Assembly: GCF_046483665.1 (NCBI RefSeq)
Contig: NZ_JAWOCR010000021.1
Coordinates: 109,023 to 173,022 of the forward strand
Reading direction: 5' to 3'
From: Thiohalophilus sp046483665
GTDB lineage: Bacteria; Pseudomonadota; Gammaproteobacteria; UBA6429; Thiohalophilaceae
Length of the DNA stretch: 64,000 nucleotides
The position numbers were made by a program, and so were the translations under genes. The notes under the pieces are model-generated. The model worked only from the letters and a program-made list of their open reading frames with translations. It had not been told where the DNA came from and ran no database searches. Every line of letters starts with the position of its first letter. Position 1 is the first letter of the stretch. Positions 35,607-45,128 of the stretch are shown piece after piece.

Positions 35607-36512
35607 CTACAGCCGTAGATAATACCCTGTCAGCAACCCGTTCCAGGCACTGTAGTAATATTCCCGACGCGGCCGGTTGGCATAGACATCCACGCCTTGC
35701 CAGACCTCGGCGGGTGTCCGTTCGGCCAGGTTTTGATGTGGCCGAACGAAGTTGTACCACGTTCTGAATTGACCCAGGGCGCCGTTGAGCTGGGCCAGAT
35801 TATCCACTTCCCACAGTTCGAGCTTTTGCTTGAGCGTGCTGAAGAACCGCTCGATTCTGCCGTTCATCCACGGACACCCGTTGTCTGTGTTCTGATGCTT
35901 GATGCCCAATAATCACAAACTGAACCGGAATAGCCTGGAGGTAAAGATTACTTCGTTATCGGTCCGAACGATTTTGGGCTTGCCGTAGTGTTCGATGGCG
36001 TCCAGAAGATGGCGGAGCAGGGTGAGGCTGGCCTTGTCTTTCAAACCGATAAGAACCAGGCTCGCGCGTGAAGCATGCTACACGATACCGAGAATGTTGT
36101 GGGGGCTTCCTCGGGTATCCTGCTTACCGGTCAGATCCAGCCCCCAGATCAGGTTGTGCGGCCCAGGCCGGGGCTGTTTCTTCTTCAGGTTCTTGCGCAG
36201 CAGGGCGATCTCGTGCCGGTGTTTGACCAGTACCCCGTGCACATAACTCTTGCTAACTGACTCTTTCCCGGCAAAGCGGCGATTGAAGCTCGCCGCCAGC
36301 GCCCGACAGCCTTGATCCGGCATCAGCGCCTTCATGCGGATGAGCTCCTTTGCCACCCAGGCGGGTTTTCTCGGGAAGCGGCAGTAGCGGGCCGTCGGTT
36401 CAACCGCCTTCTTGCGGCCGTAGACAGGGAAGCGTTTTCGCAGTGTCAGAACCAACGCAATACGACGCAGGACCGGGTGCAATGTCCGGTAGAGCAGGTA
36501 GATGAACAGCAT
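35607..36512 (-). pseudogene. DD35E transposase (integrase core), two nonsense codons
   Basis: One continuous frame of about 300 codons is broken by TAG at 36078-36080 (after HNILGIV) and by TGA about 55 codons later (after LFRFSL). Otherwise the retroviral-integrase catalytic triad is complete: Asp in WGLDLTGK, Asp in VRTDNE, Glu in NGRIERF, 35 residues after the second Asp. The C-terminal WYNFVRPHQNL is typical of IS481/IS3-like integrase transposases. The element is dead unless supplied in trans. Confidence 0.85.
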
Positions 36513-36559
36513 GGTGTGAAATTTTTATTGTATAAAAGAAGATGGTAACTTTTTCGGCT

Positions 36560-36806
36560 TGCCCGTTAGCAAGACTCTTATTATTTCTTTTCAGGAATTG
36601 CTCTGCCTCAATCCCCGCTTGTTTCAGAATGGCCCTCAAGGTGCCTTCGGGCATATCGCCGGGATGGTTTGGAATGGTGGTGTAGCGTTTAGCGGTGGGT
36701 TGTACCATATCTCGTGGGAACCCGCCGCCTGGCGGTCAAACTCGAAACCGTGCCGTTTTAGCCGTTTGATGATTTCGTGATAACGAAAACCGGTCAGCCG
36801 CCCCAT
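36560..36806 (-). pseudogene. hicA: HicA-like toxin, frameshifted
   Basis: The frame starts at ATG 36806 (MGRLTGFRYHEIIKRLKRHG), with the HicA core FEFDRQAAGSHEIWYN. It then shifts by one base near AACCCACC (about 36700) into PTAKRYTTIPNHPGDMPEGT, the second half of the double-stranded RNA-binding-like fold with LRAILKQAGI. The catalytic His in GSHEIW is kept. The one-base loss should abolish the toxin. The 3' end runs into the insertion element. hicB stops immediately before its ATG. Confidence 0.8.
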
Positions 36807-37034
36807 TTAGCTCACGACCAGCGGATAGTCGAAGGACTCCCCTGTGGTCTTGAGATTGGCCGGTTCCTGACGCTCTGTCTGGGCCTCAAGCAGCTTTTTG
36901 GCCACGTCGCGGGCAATCTCCAGGGTCTCGGTGACGGTCCTGCCCTGGGCCACCAGCCCGGGCAGATCCTCGGAGGTCGCCAGATAGACGCCTTCCGGCA
37001 GATGCTCGATATGGAGATTGACGATTTGTTCCAT
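36807..37034 (-). CDS. hicB: HicB-like antitoxin
   Basis: A 75-aa HicB-family antitoxin starting at ATG 37034 (MEQIVNLHIEHLPEGVYLATSE), with the DLPGLVAQGRTVTETLEIARD core of the partial RNase H fold. It has no C-terminal DNA-binding domain, so it is a short form. It directly precedes the broken hicA, so it now lacks a functional partner here. Confidence 0.8.
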   Translation of the reverse strand: MEQIVNLHIEHLPEGVYLATSEDLPGLVAQGRTVTETLEIARDVAKKLLEAQTERQEPANLKTTGESFDYPLVVS

Positions 37035-37142
37035 AATCTTCACCAAGTGGAGTCCAAGCAATTGAATTACAATCAGTTTACCACAGATTTCTGCTGACGC
37101 GAGCCAAATCCCCAGCCGCCTGGTAGGAATTACCTACCCCAT

Positions 37143-37319
37143 TTTACAGACAATAACGTCACCTACACCTATGGCGACGACAGCCCCGAGATCCGCGCCA
37201 ACAACCAGGTCGGGCGCATCCGGGCCGTCAGCTACCAGGGTGCCACTGAGGCCCGCGAGTACAGCAAGTTTGTGGTCAAGTGTGACCAACTGGCCTGCTT
37301 ACTCTTTATTCTTGTGTGA
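37143..37319 (+). pseudogene. Fragment of an RHS/YD-repeat protein
   Basis: An open stretch without a start reads NNVTYTYGDDSPEIRANNQ then GRIRAVSYQGATEAREYS, the spacing of Tyr-Asp (YD) repeats of RHS toxins. It ends in a stop at 37317-37319. No other RHS sequence is nearby, so this is a short relic. The remaining bases of 37035-37365 show nothing coding. Confidence 0.5.
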
Positions 37320-37365
37320 ATAAAGTTAGAATAGGCGCTTCGTCCACAACTGAAACTGTTTAGTT

Positions 37366-39291
37366 ATGATGCAACTGATTCGTGATCGCGCCAAAGGGCT
37401 GTTTGTCTGGACCATCGTCGGTCTGATTATCATCACCTTTGCCCTGTTTGGTCTGAGCAGTTATCTCACCGGTGGGGGAGGGCCGAGCAGCGTGGCGGAA
37501 GTCAACGATACGGAAATCACCGAAAATCAGTTGTTACGCGCGCAGCGGAATTATCTGGAGCGTTTACGGCAATTCCAGGGCGATCAGTTCGATGCCTCCC
37601 TGTTCGATAATGCGCAGATCAAGCGCGAGGTATTGCAGGGACTGATTCAGCGCGAACTGGTTCAGCAACATATCAACGACACCGGCTATCAGCCCGGCTC
37701 CCAACAGGTACTGGGTGCCATCCAGGAGTACGACGCATTTCAGGAGGAGGGGCGTTTCTCCAGCGCGCGCTATAAAACCCTGCTGCGTCAGCAGGGCATT
37801 GCGGCCGAACAGTTCGAGCGGGATGTGGCCAGTGACCTGGCGTTCGAACAATTACGCAACGGGATTGCTGGCAGTGCCTTTGTCACCGACGCCGAATTGC
37901 AGCGCTATTTGCGCCTCAAATACCAGCAGCGCGAGATCGGGTATCTGGTACTCGATGTGGCTGGTTTTGTGGATCAGGTCGCGGTGGATGAGTCCGAGGT
38001 TGAAGCCTTCTATCAGGACAATCGCGGTCGTTTCATGACGCCCGAGAAGGTCCGTCTCAACTACCTGGAGCTCGATCTGCAGAAACTGGCCAGACAGTAT
38101 GAAGTCAGTCAGCGGGAAGTCGAGGAATTTTACGCCAGCCAGAAGGAGCAGTATCGCGAGGGCGAAGAGCAGCGCGAGGTCAGCCATATACTGATCGCGA
38201 TCAATGCCGAACGCAGCCAGAGCGAAGCGCTCGAAAAGGCGCAACAGCTCTACCGCGAGTTGCAGCAGGGCGCCGACTTTGCCGAGCTGGCGCGGACCCA
38301 CTCGGATGATCCCGGCTCCGCCAGTGAAGGGGGTGATCTGGGGCGGATTGAACGGGGGGCTTTTGATCCCGAATTCCAGGAGGCCGCGTTTGCTCTTGAA
38401 GAAGACGCGATCAGCGAGCCGGTCAAAACCCGCTTTGGTTACCACCTGATCAAGGCCGACTCGGTGGTCTCTGCGCCGGTGAAACCGCTCGCCGAGGTCG
38501 AAGATGAAATCCGCCAGGAGCTGCGCATGCGTCAGGCGGAGCAGGATTTCTACGAGAAGGTCAGCGAGCTTGAGCGTTACAGCTATGAGATGCCCGACTC
38601 ACTACAAGGGGTGGCCGAGCAGCTCGATCTGGAACTCCGGCAAAGTCCGATGCTGACCCGCCAGGGTGGGGAGGGTGTCCTCGGCCATCCCAAAGTGGTG
38701 AACGCGGCCTTCAGCGAGGAGGTCCTGCAGGAGGGGCGCAACAGCGAGGTGCTGGAGCTGAGCGATACCCATTTTCTGGTGTTGCGGGTTAACGAACACG
38801 CGCCGGCCAGTGAAAAATCCCTGCAGGAAGTCCGCCCGCAGATTGTCCGGCAGCTAAAGCGACAACAGGCGCAGGAGCTGGCTGTCGAGGCGGCGCAGTC
38901 CATCCAGGCTGAGCTGGAGCAGGGCGCTGCGCCCCAGACGCTGGCGGCGCGGTATGACGCCGACTGGCAGACGCCCGGATTGATCGGCCGCCGCGCGCAA
39001 CAAGAGGGTGCGCAGCTGGACGAGAGTCTGCGTCAGGCGGCGTTTCGGATGCCGGCCCCGGATGAACAGGGGCAACCCAGCGTGACCACCACGGCCCTGT
39101 CTAACGGCAATGTGGCCGTGATTCGTCTGCAAGCGATCCGCGAGGGAGAGCTGCCCGCCGGGGAAACCCTGGAAAGTGAACGCCAGCAACTGGCCGCCGC
39201 CTTTGGTGTCAGCGAATACAATGCCCTGGTGGAAAGTCTGCGTCAGGAGGCGAAAATCCGTATCAGCGATGACCTGAGCGGCGAGGAATAA
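37366..39291 (+). CDS. ppiD: Periplasmic folding chaperone PpiD
   Basis: Inner-membrane-anchored chaperone at the Sec translocon exit. The protein is 641 aa. There is an N-terminal cytoplasmic stub, one span (GLFVWTIVGLIIITFALFGL, about residues 10-29), a SurA-like N-domain, a parvulin domain (REVSHILIAINAERS ... SEGGDLGRIERGAFDPEF) and a second degenerate parvulin-like part. It normally follows hupB; here the decayed island and two tRNAs separate them. Confidence 0.94.
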   Translation: MMQLIRDRAKGLFVWTIVGLIIITFALFGLSSYLTGGGGPSSVAEVNDTEITENQLLRAQRNYLERLRQFQGDQFDASLFDNAQIKREVLQGLIQRELVQQHINDTGYQPGSQQVLGAIQEYDAFQEEGRFSSARYKTLLRQQGIAAEQFERDVASDLAFEQLRNGIAGSAFVTDAELQRYLRLKYQQREIGYLVLDVAGFVDQVAVDESEVEAFYQDNRGRFMTPEKVRLNYLELDLQKLARQYEVSQREVEEFYASQKEQYREGEEQREVSHILIAINAERSQSEALEKAQQLYRELQQGADFAELARTHSDDPGSASEGGDLGRIERGAFDPEFQEAAFALEEDAISEPVKTRFGYHLIKADSVVSAPVKPLAEVEDEIRQELRMRQAEQDFYEKVSELERYSYEMPDSLQGVAEQLDLELRQSPMLTRQGGEGVLGHPKVVNAAFSEEVLQEGRNSEVLELSDTHFLVLRVNEHAPASEKSLQEVRPQIVRQLKRQQAQELAVEAAQSIQAELEQGAAPQTLAARYDADWQTPGLIGRRAQQEGAQLDESLRQAAFRMPAPDEQGQPSVTTTALSNGNVAVIRLQAIREGELPAGETLESERQQLAAAFGVSEYNALVESLRQEAKIRISDDLSGEE

Positions 39292-39378
39292 CAATCTGCC
39301 CCGGGACGCGGTTCGCCGCTTTGAGGCGGTAACAGCCTGCCGGGTAAACAGCCCGCTGGAAGACGAAGGGACCAGGCC

Positions 39379-40686
39379 ATGCTAAAACTTAAACTCCACT
39401 GGCAGATCCTGATTGCGCTGGTGCTGGCGGTACTGATCGGGGCCTGGGCCGGTCAGGAGGGCACGCTGTTCGGGGTACGCCTGTACAGTGTCTTCGACTT
39501 TGTTGGCAGCCTGTTCCTCAATGCCCTGAAGATGATCATCGTGCCGCTGATCGTCTCCTCGATTATCGTCGGGATTGCCGGGATCGGCGGCGGCCACGGG
39601 CTGGCCCGGATCGGCGGCAAAACGCTGCTCTATTACATGGCCACCAGCCTGGTGGCGATTCTGATCGGTCTGTTTTTCGTCAATCTGTTATCGCCGGGTA
39701 TCATCGATGGCCAGCCGGCCAACGAGGTCCTCGGGCTTAGCCAGCAACAGGCGGGTATCGCCCGGGAGACGGTTGGCGAGCGGGGCGCGAATGACATTGC
39801 CGGCGTCTTTTTGAGCATGATCCCGGCCAATATCGTTGCCGCTGCTGCCAACGGGCAGATGCTGGGGTTGATCTTCTTCAGTCTGTTGTACGGCTTTTTC
39901 ATGGCCCGGATCGAGGAAGACTTCGCTGAAGCGCAGTACAACTTCTGGAACGGCATGTTCAACATCATGATGGCCATTACCGATCTGGTCATGAAGTTCG
40001 CGCCGCTGGGGATCTTTGCCCTGGTGGCAAAAGTCGTGGCGGAGACTGAACTGGATCAGCTCACGGAGCTGGCCCAGACGCTGGGACTGTTTGCCGCGGC
40101 GGTGTTACTGGCCCTGTTGGCGCACGTGCTGATCTTTTTGCCGCTGCTGCTCAAATTCCTCGGCAAAGTGCGCCCCCGGCGCCACTACCGGGCCATGGCG
40201 CCGGCCATGCTGACCGCGTTTTCGACGGCCTCTTCCGCGGCAACTCTGCCGCTGACCATGGAATGCGTGGAGAAAAACGCCGGGGTTTCCAACCGCACCA
40301 GTAGCGTGGTCCTGCCGCTGGGGGCAACCATCAATATGGACGGCACGGCGCTGTATGAATGTGTGGCGGCGATTTTCATCGCCCAGGCCTACGGCCTGGA
40401 GCTGGGCTTTGCCACCCAGTTCACCATCGTCCTCATCGCGTTGCTGACCTCCATCGGCGTGGCGGGAATCCCGGCCGCCAGCCTGGTCGCCATCGCCATT
40501 ATCCTGGCCGCCATCGGCCTGCCCCTGGAAGCGCTGGGGCTGATCCTGGCGGTGGACCGGATACTGGACATGTTCCGCACCTCGGTGAACGTGTTCAGCG
40601 ACTCCTGTGGTGCGGTGATCATCGCCCGCTCTGAGGGGGAGACCGACCTGCTGGTGGACGAACAACCGGCTGTAAAAACGGCATAA
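39379..40686 (+). CDS. Dicarboxylate/amino acid:cation symporter
   Basis: A 435-aa DAACS-family (GltP/DctA/GltT-like) transporter. The serine-rich hairpin HP1 (STASSAATLPLTMECVEK) and the cation site in TM7 (GATINMDGTALYE) are intact, as is the TM8 region VDRILDMFRTSVNV. It imports glutamate, aspartate or C4-dicarboxylates with Na+ or H+; the substrate cannot be fixed. It is convergent with fabI, and the gap is filled by two dispersed repeats. Confidence 0.9.
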   Translation: MLKLKLHWQILIALVLAVLIGAWAGQEGTLFGVRLYSVFDFVGSLFLNALKMIIVPLIVSSIIVGIAGIGGGHGLARIGGKTLLYYMATSLVAILIGLFFVNLLSPGIIDGQPANEVLGLSQQQAGIARETVGERGANDIAGVFLSMIPANIVAAAANGQMLGLIFFSLLYGFFMARIEEDFAEAQYNFWNGMFNIMMAITDLVMKFAPLGIFALVAKVVAETELDQLTELAQTLGLFAAAVLLALLAHVLIFLPLLLKFLGKVRPRRHYRAMAPAMLTAFSTASSAATLPLTMECVEKNAGVSNRTSSVVLPLGATINMDGTALYECVAAIFIAQAYGLELGFATQFTIVLIALLTSIGVAGIPAASLVAIAIILAAIGLPLEALGLILAVDRILDMFRTSVNVFSDSCGAVIIARSEGETDLLVDEQPAVKTA

Positions 40687-40707
40687 ATCCTTCGCCGCTG
40701 ACAAAAA

Positions 40708-40738
40708 GGGCCGAGGGCTGAGGGACGAGTTACGAGGA
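40708..40738. repeat. Dispersed GACGAGGGACGAG repeat, copy 4
   Basis: AGGGCCGAGGGCTGAGGGACGAGTTACGAGG, cognate to copies at 2310, 10371 and 10498. Confidence 0.6.
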
Positions 40739-40743
40739 AAGGC

Positions 40744-40820
40744 TTCACCACCAAGACACCAAGTTAAAAACTCAATTCTTCTGAACAGTTTTCTTCGTGT
40801 CTTGGCGTCTTGGTGGTGAG
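40744..40820. repeat. Long inverted repeat (ACCAAGACACGAAG family), copy 2
   Basis: Arms CACCACCAAGACACCAAG and the inverse CTTGGCGTCTTGGTGGTG enclose an AT-rich centre. It lies between convergent genes and shares sequence with the copy at 21225-21309. Confidence 0.75.
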
Positions 40821-40837
40821 TATTTCTGGTTGAGGAT

Positions 40838-41629
40838 TTACTCGTCGTCGAGCGGGCGCATGCCGATGGTGCTGTAGCCGGAGTCGACGTAGGTAATTTC
40901 ACCGGTGATGCCGTTGGCCAGGTCGGAGCAGAGGAAGGCGGCGGCGTTGCCGACGTCCTCGATGGTGACGTTGCGGCGCAGCGGGGCGGTGTTTTCCACT
41001 TCGGTGAGCATTTTTCTGAAATTACCGATTCCGGCCGCGGCCAGGGTTCTGATCGGGCCGGCGGAGATGGCGTTGACGCGGATGCCGTCGGGCCCCAGGC
41101 TCTGGGCCATGTAGCGCACGTTGGCTTCCAGGCTGGCCTTGGCCAGGCCCATGACGTTGTAGTTGGGCATGGCGCGCACGGCCCCCAGATAGCTGAGGGT
41201 CAGCAGGGCGCCGTCGCGGCCTTCCATCATGTTGCGCCCGGCCTTGGCCAGGGCCGCGAAGCTGTAGGAACTGATCTCGTGCGCGGTCCGAAAGCCGTCG
41301 CGGGTTACGGCGTCCAGATAATCACCTTCCAGTTCATTGCGTGGTGCGTAAGCAACCGAGTGGACGATGATATCCAGTCCATCCCAGTAATTGTCGAGCT
41401 GATCGAAGACCTTGCTGATTTCCTCGTCGCTACTGACATCACAGGGAATGGTGATTTCTGAATCGAGATCGGCGGCCATTTTGGCGACCCGATCTTCAAG
41501 TTTGTCGTTCTGATAGGTGAAAGCAAGTTCGGCGCCCTCGCGGTGCATGGCCTGAGCAATGCCCCAGGCGATGGAGCGGTTGCTGGCAAGACCGACGATC
41601 AACGCGCGTTTCCCTTGTAGAAATCCCAT
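40838..41629 (-). CDS. fabI: Enoyl-[acyl-carrier-protein] reductase (NADH)
   Basis: Last reductive step of fatty acid elongation and the target of triclosan. The protein is 263 aa, an SDR-type fold. N-terminal NAD site GLASNRSIAWG, catalytic residues Y157 and K164 (Y-x6-K) with Y147 before them, one higher than E. coli numbering. The C-terminal substrate loop (SAGPIRTLAAAGI) is intact. Confidence 0.97.
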   Translation of the reverse strand: MGFLQGKRALIVGLASNRSIAWGIAQAMHREGAELAFTYQNDKLEDRVAKMAADLDSEITIPCDVSSDEEISKVFDQLDNYWDGLDIIVHSVAYAPRNELEGDYLDAVTRDGFRTAHEISSYSFAALAKAGRNMMEGRDGALLTLSYLGAVRAMPNYNVMGLAKASLEANVRYMAQSLGPDGIRVNAISAGPIRTLAAAGIGNFRKMLTEVENTAPLRRNVTIEDVGNAAAFLCSDLANGITGEITYVDSGYSTIGMRPLDDE

Positions 41630-41854
41630 AGTTCACCTTGCAATTAAGTTGTTTTGAATTCGGTTGTGGGCGTCCCGGACGTTCGCCAACAGCATCATAA
41701 GGTACCGAAAATTACCATCCAGGGGAAGGCTTGCATCAGATTCCACGGCTTGTTCGCCGGCAACGAGGTGGTTATTCTGAGTCTCGACCGGGTTTGAAAA
41801 TAGTGTACCATCGAAGATCTCAGTATAAATATAAAAGGCGTAGCGAGTCCCGCC

Positions 41855-43723
41855 ATGGAAAAACGGTTTACCTTTAAAGATTTCTTTCTGTTTGCCTTTC
41901 TGGCCCTGTTGTTCATCACCTTACTGTTATCGATGTACATGGTCGATCGCCAGTGGGCCGAAATGGCCGGGATACAGCGCACGATGAACGAGCAGGCGGA
42001 GGATATCCGGGCTTTGCGGGGTTCGATTAATCGTCTGGAACGTCGACTTGAACGTGGCGAAATTGCCAGCGACGGCGGCGGGTCGGCGCAGTCGGAGGCG
42101 GAACTGCCGGCGTTCGAACGCGCGCTGGCCGCCACCCGCGAGTCCGATTTCGCCCGCGGTGACTGGCTGGTGGACTCATTTGGTACCGGAATCAAGACCA
42201 TCACACCCCTGGTCTCCAGCGATGCCTATGCTTCGCAGGTGCAATCCTATGTCCAGGAATCCCTGCTGACCCGCGATCCCGACTCGCTCGAATGGGTGGG
42301 GTTGATCGCCCGCGACTGGCAGGTCAGCGACGACGGGCTGAGCTTTACTTTCCGGTTGCGCGAGGGGGTCAAGTTTTCCGACGGTGAACTTCTGGATGCT
42401 GACGATGTGGTGTTCACGTTCGAGTTTATCCGGAATCCGGCCATCGCTGCACCGCGCGAACGGGCTATCTATGACAAGATCGACAGCGTGATTGCCACGG
42501 GTCCGAATGAAGTGGTGTTCAAATTCAAGGAGCCTTACTTCAACAGCCTGGCGTTGGCCGGCGGCATGGCGATCATGCCGCGCCATTTTTATGAACCGTA
42601 TCTCGACGAGCCGGAAACCTTTAACCAGTCCAAGGGGTTGCTGCTCGGTTCCGGACCCTATCGACTCGCCGATCCGAAAGGCTGGACACCGGATCAGGGG
42701 CTGGTGGAATTGCAGCGTAATCCGCGTTACTGGGGACTGCAGCCCTCGTTTGGCCGGGTCATGTGGAAAGTGATCCAGAATGATGCTGCACGACTGACCA
42801 CCTTTCGTAACGGCGAGATAGATACCTACAGTGCGCGGCCGCGTGAATACCAGACCTTGCTGGATGACAAGTCACTGATGTCCCGCAGTCAGCGGTTTGA
42901 ATACATGAGTCCCACCGCCGGCTACAGCTACATCGGCTGGAACCAGCAACGCAATGGCAAGCCGACCCGGTTCGCTGATGCGCGTGTGCGCGAGGCGATG
43001 ACCTACCTGACTGATCGGCAACGCATCATTAACGAGATTATGCTCGGTTATGCCGAAGTGGCGATCAGTCCATTCAACCCGCGCAGCGAACAGCATGATC
43101 CGGCACTGGAACCGCGCCGGTTTAATCTGGACAAGGCACGCCGGTTGCTGGGCGAGGCGGGCTATCGTGATCGCAACAATGACGGCCTGCTGGAAGGGCC
43201 GGATGGTGAAGCATTTGAATTCGAGTTGGTGTTCTTCCAGGACAGCGAGGACACCCGGCGTATTGTACTGTTTCTCAAGGATATCTATGCCCGGGCCGGT
43301 ATCTCCATGATCCCCAAGCCGACCGAATGGTCGGTGATGCTGGATCTGATCAACAAACGCGATTTCGATGCCATTACTCTTGGCTGGACCAGCGGGGTGG
43401 AAACCGATATTTACCAGATATTCCACAGCAAGCAGATCGAGTCCGGCGGCGACAACTTTGTCGGCTATGAAAATGAACAGCTTGATCAGCTTATCGAGCA
43501 GGCACGCGGCACAGTGGATGAGGCCAGGCGGATGCCACTGTGGCAGGAAGCCGAGCGTATTTTGCATAACGATCAACCCTACACATTTCTGATGCGACGC
43601 GAGTCACTGGTATTTATTGACGAACGTATCAAAAACCTGCAAAACACCAACCTGGGACTGAACCTGGGAATCCTGCCGGTGGAAATCTATGTGCCGCTGG
43701 ATATGCAGAAATATAATCGCTAG
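41855..43723 (+). CDS. yejA: Peptide ABC transporter substrate-binding protein, membrane-anchored
   Basis: A 622-aa SBP_bac_5 protein, first gene of a four-gene operon like yejABEF. Unlike most relatives it has no cleavable signal or lipobox. An N-terminal span (FFLFAFLALLFITLLLSMYMV) and a predicted coiled coil (about residues 34-62, MNEQAEDIRALRGSINRLERR) anchor and set off the binding domain, which starts near residue 95. Ligand-binding family motifs (TFRLREGVKFSDGE, DADDVVFTFEFI) are present. Confidence 0.82.
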   Translation: MEKRFTFKDFFLFAFLALLFITLLLSMYMVDRQWAEMAGIQRTMNEQAEDIRALRGSINRLERRLERGEIASDGGGSAQSEAELPAFERALAATRESDFARGDWLVDSFGTGIKTITPLVSSDAYASQVQSYVQESLLTRDPDSLEWVGLIARDWQVSDDGLSFTFRLREGVKFSDGELLDADDVVFTFEFIRNPAIAAPRERAIYDKIDSVIATGPNEVVFKFKEPYFNSLALAGGMAIMPRHFYEPYLDEPETFNQSKGLLLGSGPYRLADPKGWTPDQGLVELQRNPRYWGLQPSFGRVMWKVIQNDAARLTTFRNGEIDTYSARPREYQTLLDDKSLMSRSQRFEYMSPTAGYSYIGWNQQRNGKPTRFADARVREAMTYLTDRQRIINEIMLGYAEVAISPFNPRSEQHDPALEPRRFNLDKARRLLGEAGYRDRNNDGLLEGPDGEAFEFELVFFQDSEDTRRIVLFLKDIYARAGISMIPKPTEWSVMLDLINKRDFDAITLGWTSGVETDIYQIFHSKQIESGGDNFVGYENEQLDQLIEQARGTVDEARRMPLWQEAERILHNDQPYTFLMRRESLVFIDERIKNLQNTNLGLNLGILPVEIYVPLDMQKYNR

Positions 43724-43745
43724 CTGATCCGGCAACATTGGCCCG

Positions 43746-45128
43746 ATGCACACCTATATTCTTCGCCGCCTGTTGTTAATGATCCCGACCTTGCTCGGGA
43801 TTACTATCGTGGTATTCACTGTTATGGCGGCAGCCCCGGGAGGGATCAGTGCCCAGAGCCTGGTGGAAGGACAAAATCTGGAGCCGGAAGTCAAAAAGGC
43901 GATGGAGGAGTACTATAACCGCCTCTATGGGCTGGATCAGCCGGCGCCGGTGCAATATCTGCGCTGGTTGAACAATATCTCGCCGATCGGATTCACTTTC
44001 GATCAGGATAACCGGGTCGATGGGTTTTCGCTGACCAAAGGGGTCGAGCTGGGCACCAGCTTTCGCTATGGACGCCCGGTCGCAGATCTGATCGAGGAGC
44101 GTTTGCCGATTACCCTGTTGCTGAATATTCTTTCCATTCCGTTAATCTACGTGGTGGCGATCGCCATTGGGGTACATGCCGCGACTCAGCGTGGCAAGGC
44201 CTTCGATGTCGGTTCGGGAGTGACACTGCTGGGCCTGTGGTCGGTACCGACCATGCTGGCGGGGGTGTTGCTGATCGGCTTTTTTGCCAGTGATCAGTAC
44301 TGGCACTGGTTTCCCACCGGCGGTCTGAATCGGCGCGAGGCACTGGATATGCCTTTCATGCCTCACTGGAGTTCGTCAGGCGATCTCGTGCTGTTGTTTG
44401 TGGCAATGGCACTCTCTGTGGCACTGTTCATTATGCTGAGCTTGCGAGCTGCCAGCCGTTGGCGCACTGCCCTGATGGGGACACTGGGCGCGGTGCTGGG
44501 TTTATTCATGACCGCGGCCTTGCCCGGCGAGACGACGTGGGTATTCTGGCTGCTGAACAGCGTAGTACTGGCTGCCTGTCTCGGCCTGATCGGCTACACC
44601 GACTATGCCGCGCTGCGCACTACCATGATGGGTCTCCTCGGGGCGGGGATCGGGGCGGGGATCGCCGTTTATTTCATGCAGGGTGACTTTCTGCGAGGCT
44701 TCCTTCTGGATCGGCTCTGGCATCTGATTCTGCCGGTGCTGTGCCTGTCATATGGCGGTTTTGCCTTTCTGGCAAAACTGACGCGCAGCGCGGTGCTGGA
44801 GAATCTGTTGTCCGATTACGCGCGCACCGCCCGGGCCAAGGGGGTTCCCGAACAACAGGTACTGTGGCGACACGTTTTTCGCAACAGTTTGCTGCCCCTG
44901 ATTACGGTAGCCGCAGCACTGTTGCCCAGCCTGTTGGGCGGTTCCATTATTGTCGAAGCGCTGTTCAGTATCGACGGGATGGGCAAGCTGGCGGTGGAAG
45001 CGGTCCAGACCCGGGATCGCGAACTGGTACTGTCGATTACCCTGATAGGGGCACTGTTGTCACTGCTGGGTTATTTGCTGGCCGACCTTTGTTATGCGAT
45101 TGCCGATCCGCGGGTCAGTTATGAGTGA
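43746..45128 (+). CDS. yejB: Peptide ABC transporter permease, YejB/DppB-like
   Basis: A 460-aa permease, longer than the usual 310-365. The N-terminal span MHTYILRRLLLMIPTLLGITIVVF and the EAA loop near the C-terminus (ARTARAKGVPEQQVLWRHVFRNSLLPLI) are standard. The extra length is a central hydrophobic segment (about residues 215-320) with three or four added spans. It overlaps the next gene by eight bases. Confidence 0.85.
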   Translation: MHTYILRRLLLMIPTLLGITIVVFTVMAAAPGGISAQSLVEGQNLEPEVKKAMEEYYNRLYGLDQPAPVQYLRWLNNISPIGFTFDQDNRVDGFSLTKGVELGTSFRYGRPVADLIEERLPITLLLNILSIPLIYVVAIAIGVHAATQRGKAFDVGSGVTLLGLWSVPTMLAGVLLIGFFASDQYWHWFPTGGLNRREALDMPFMPHWSSSGDLVLLFVAMALSVALFIMLSLRAASRWRTALMGTLGAVLGLFMTAALPGETTWVFWLLNSVVLAACLGLIGYTDYAALRTTMMGLLGAGIGAGIAVYFMQGDFLRGFLLDRLWHLILPVLCLSYGGFAFLAKLTRSAVLENLLSDYARTARAKGVPEQQVLWRHVFRNSLLPLITVAAALLPSLLGGSIIVEALFSIDGMGKLAVEAVQTRDRELVLSITLIGALLSLLGYLLADLCYAIADPRVSYE

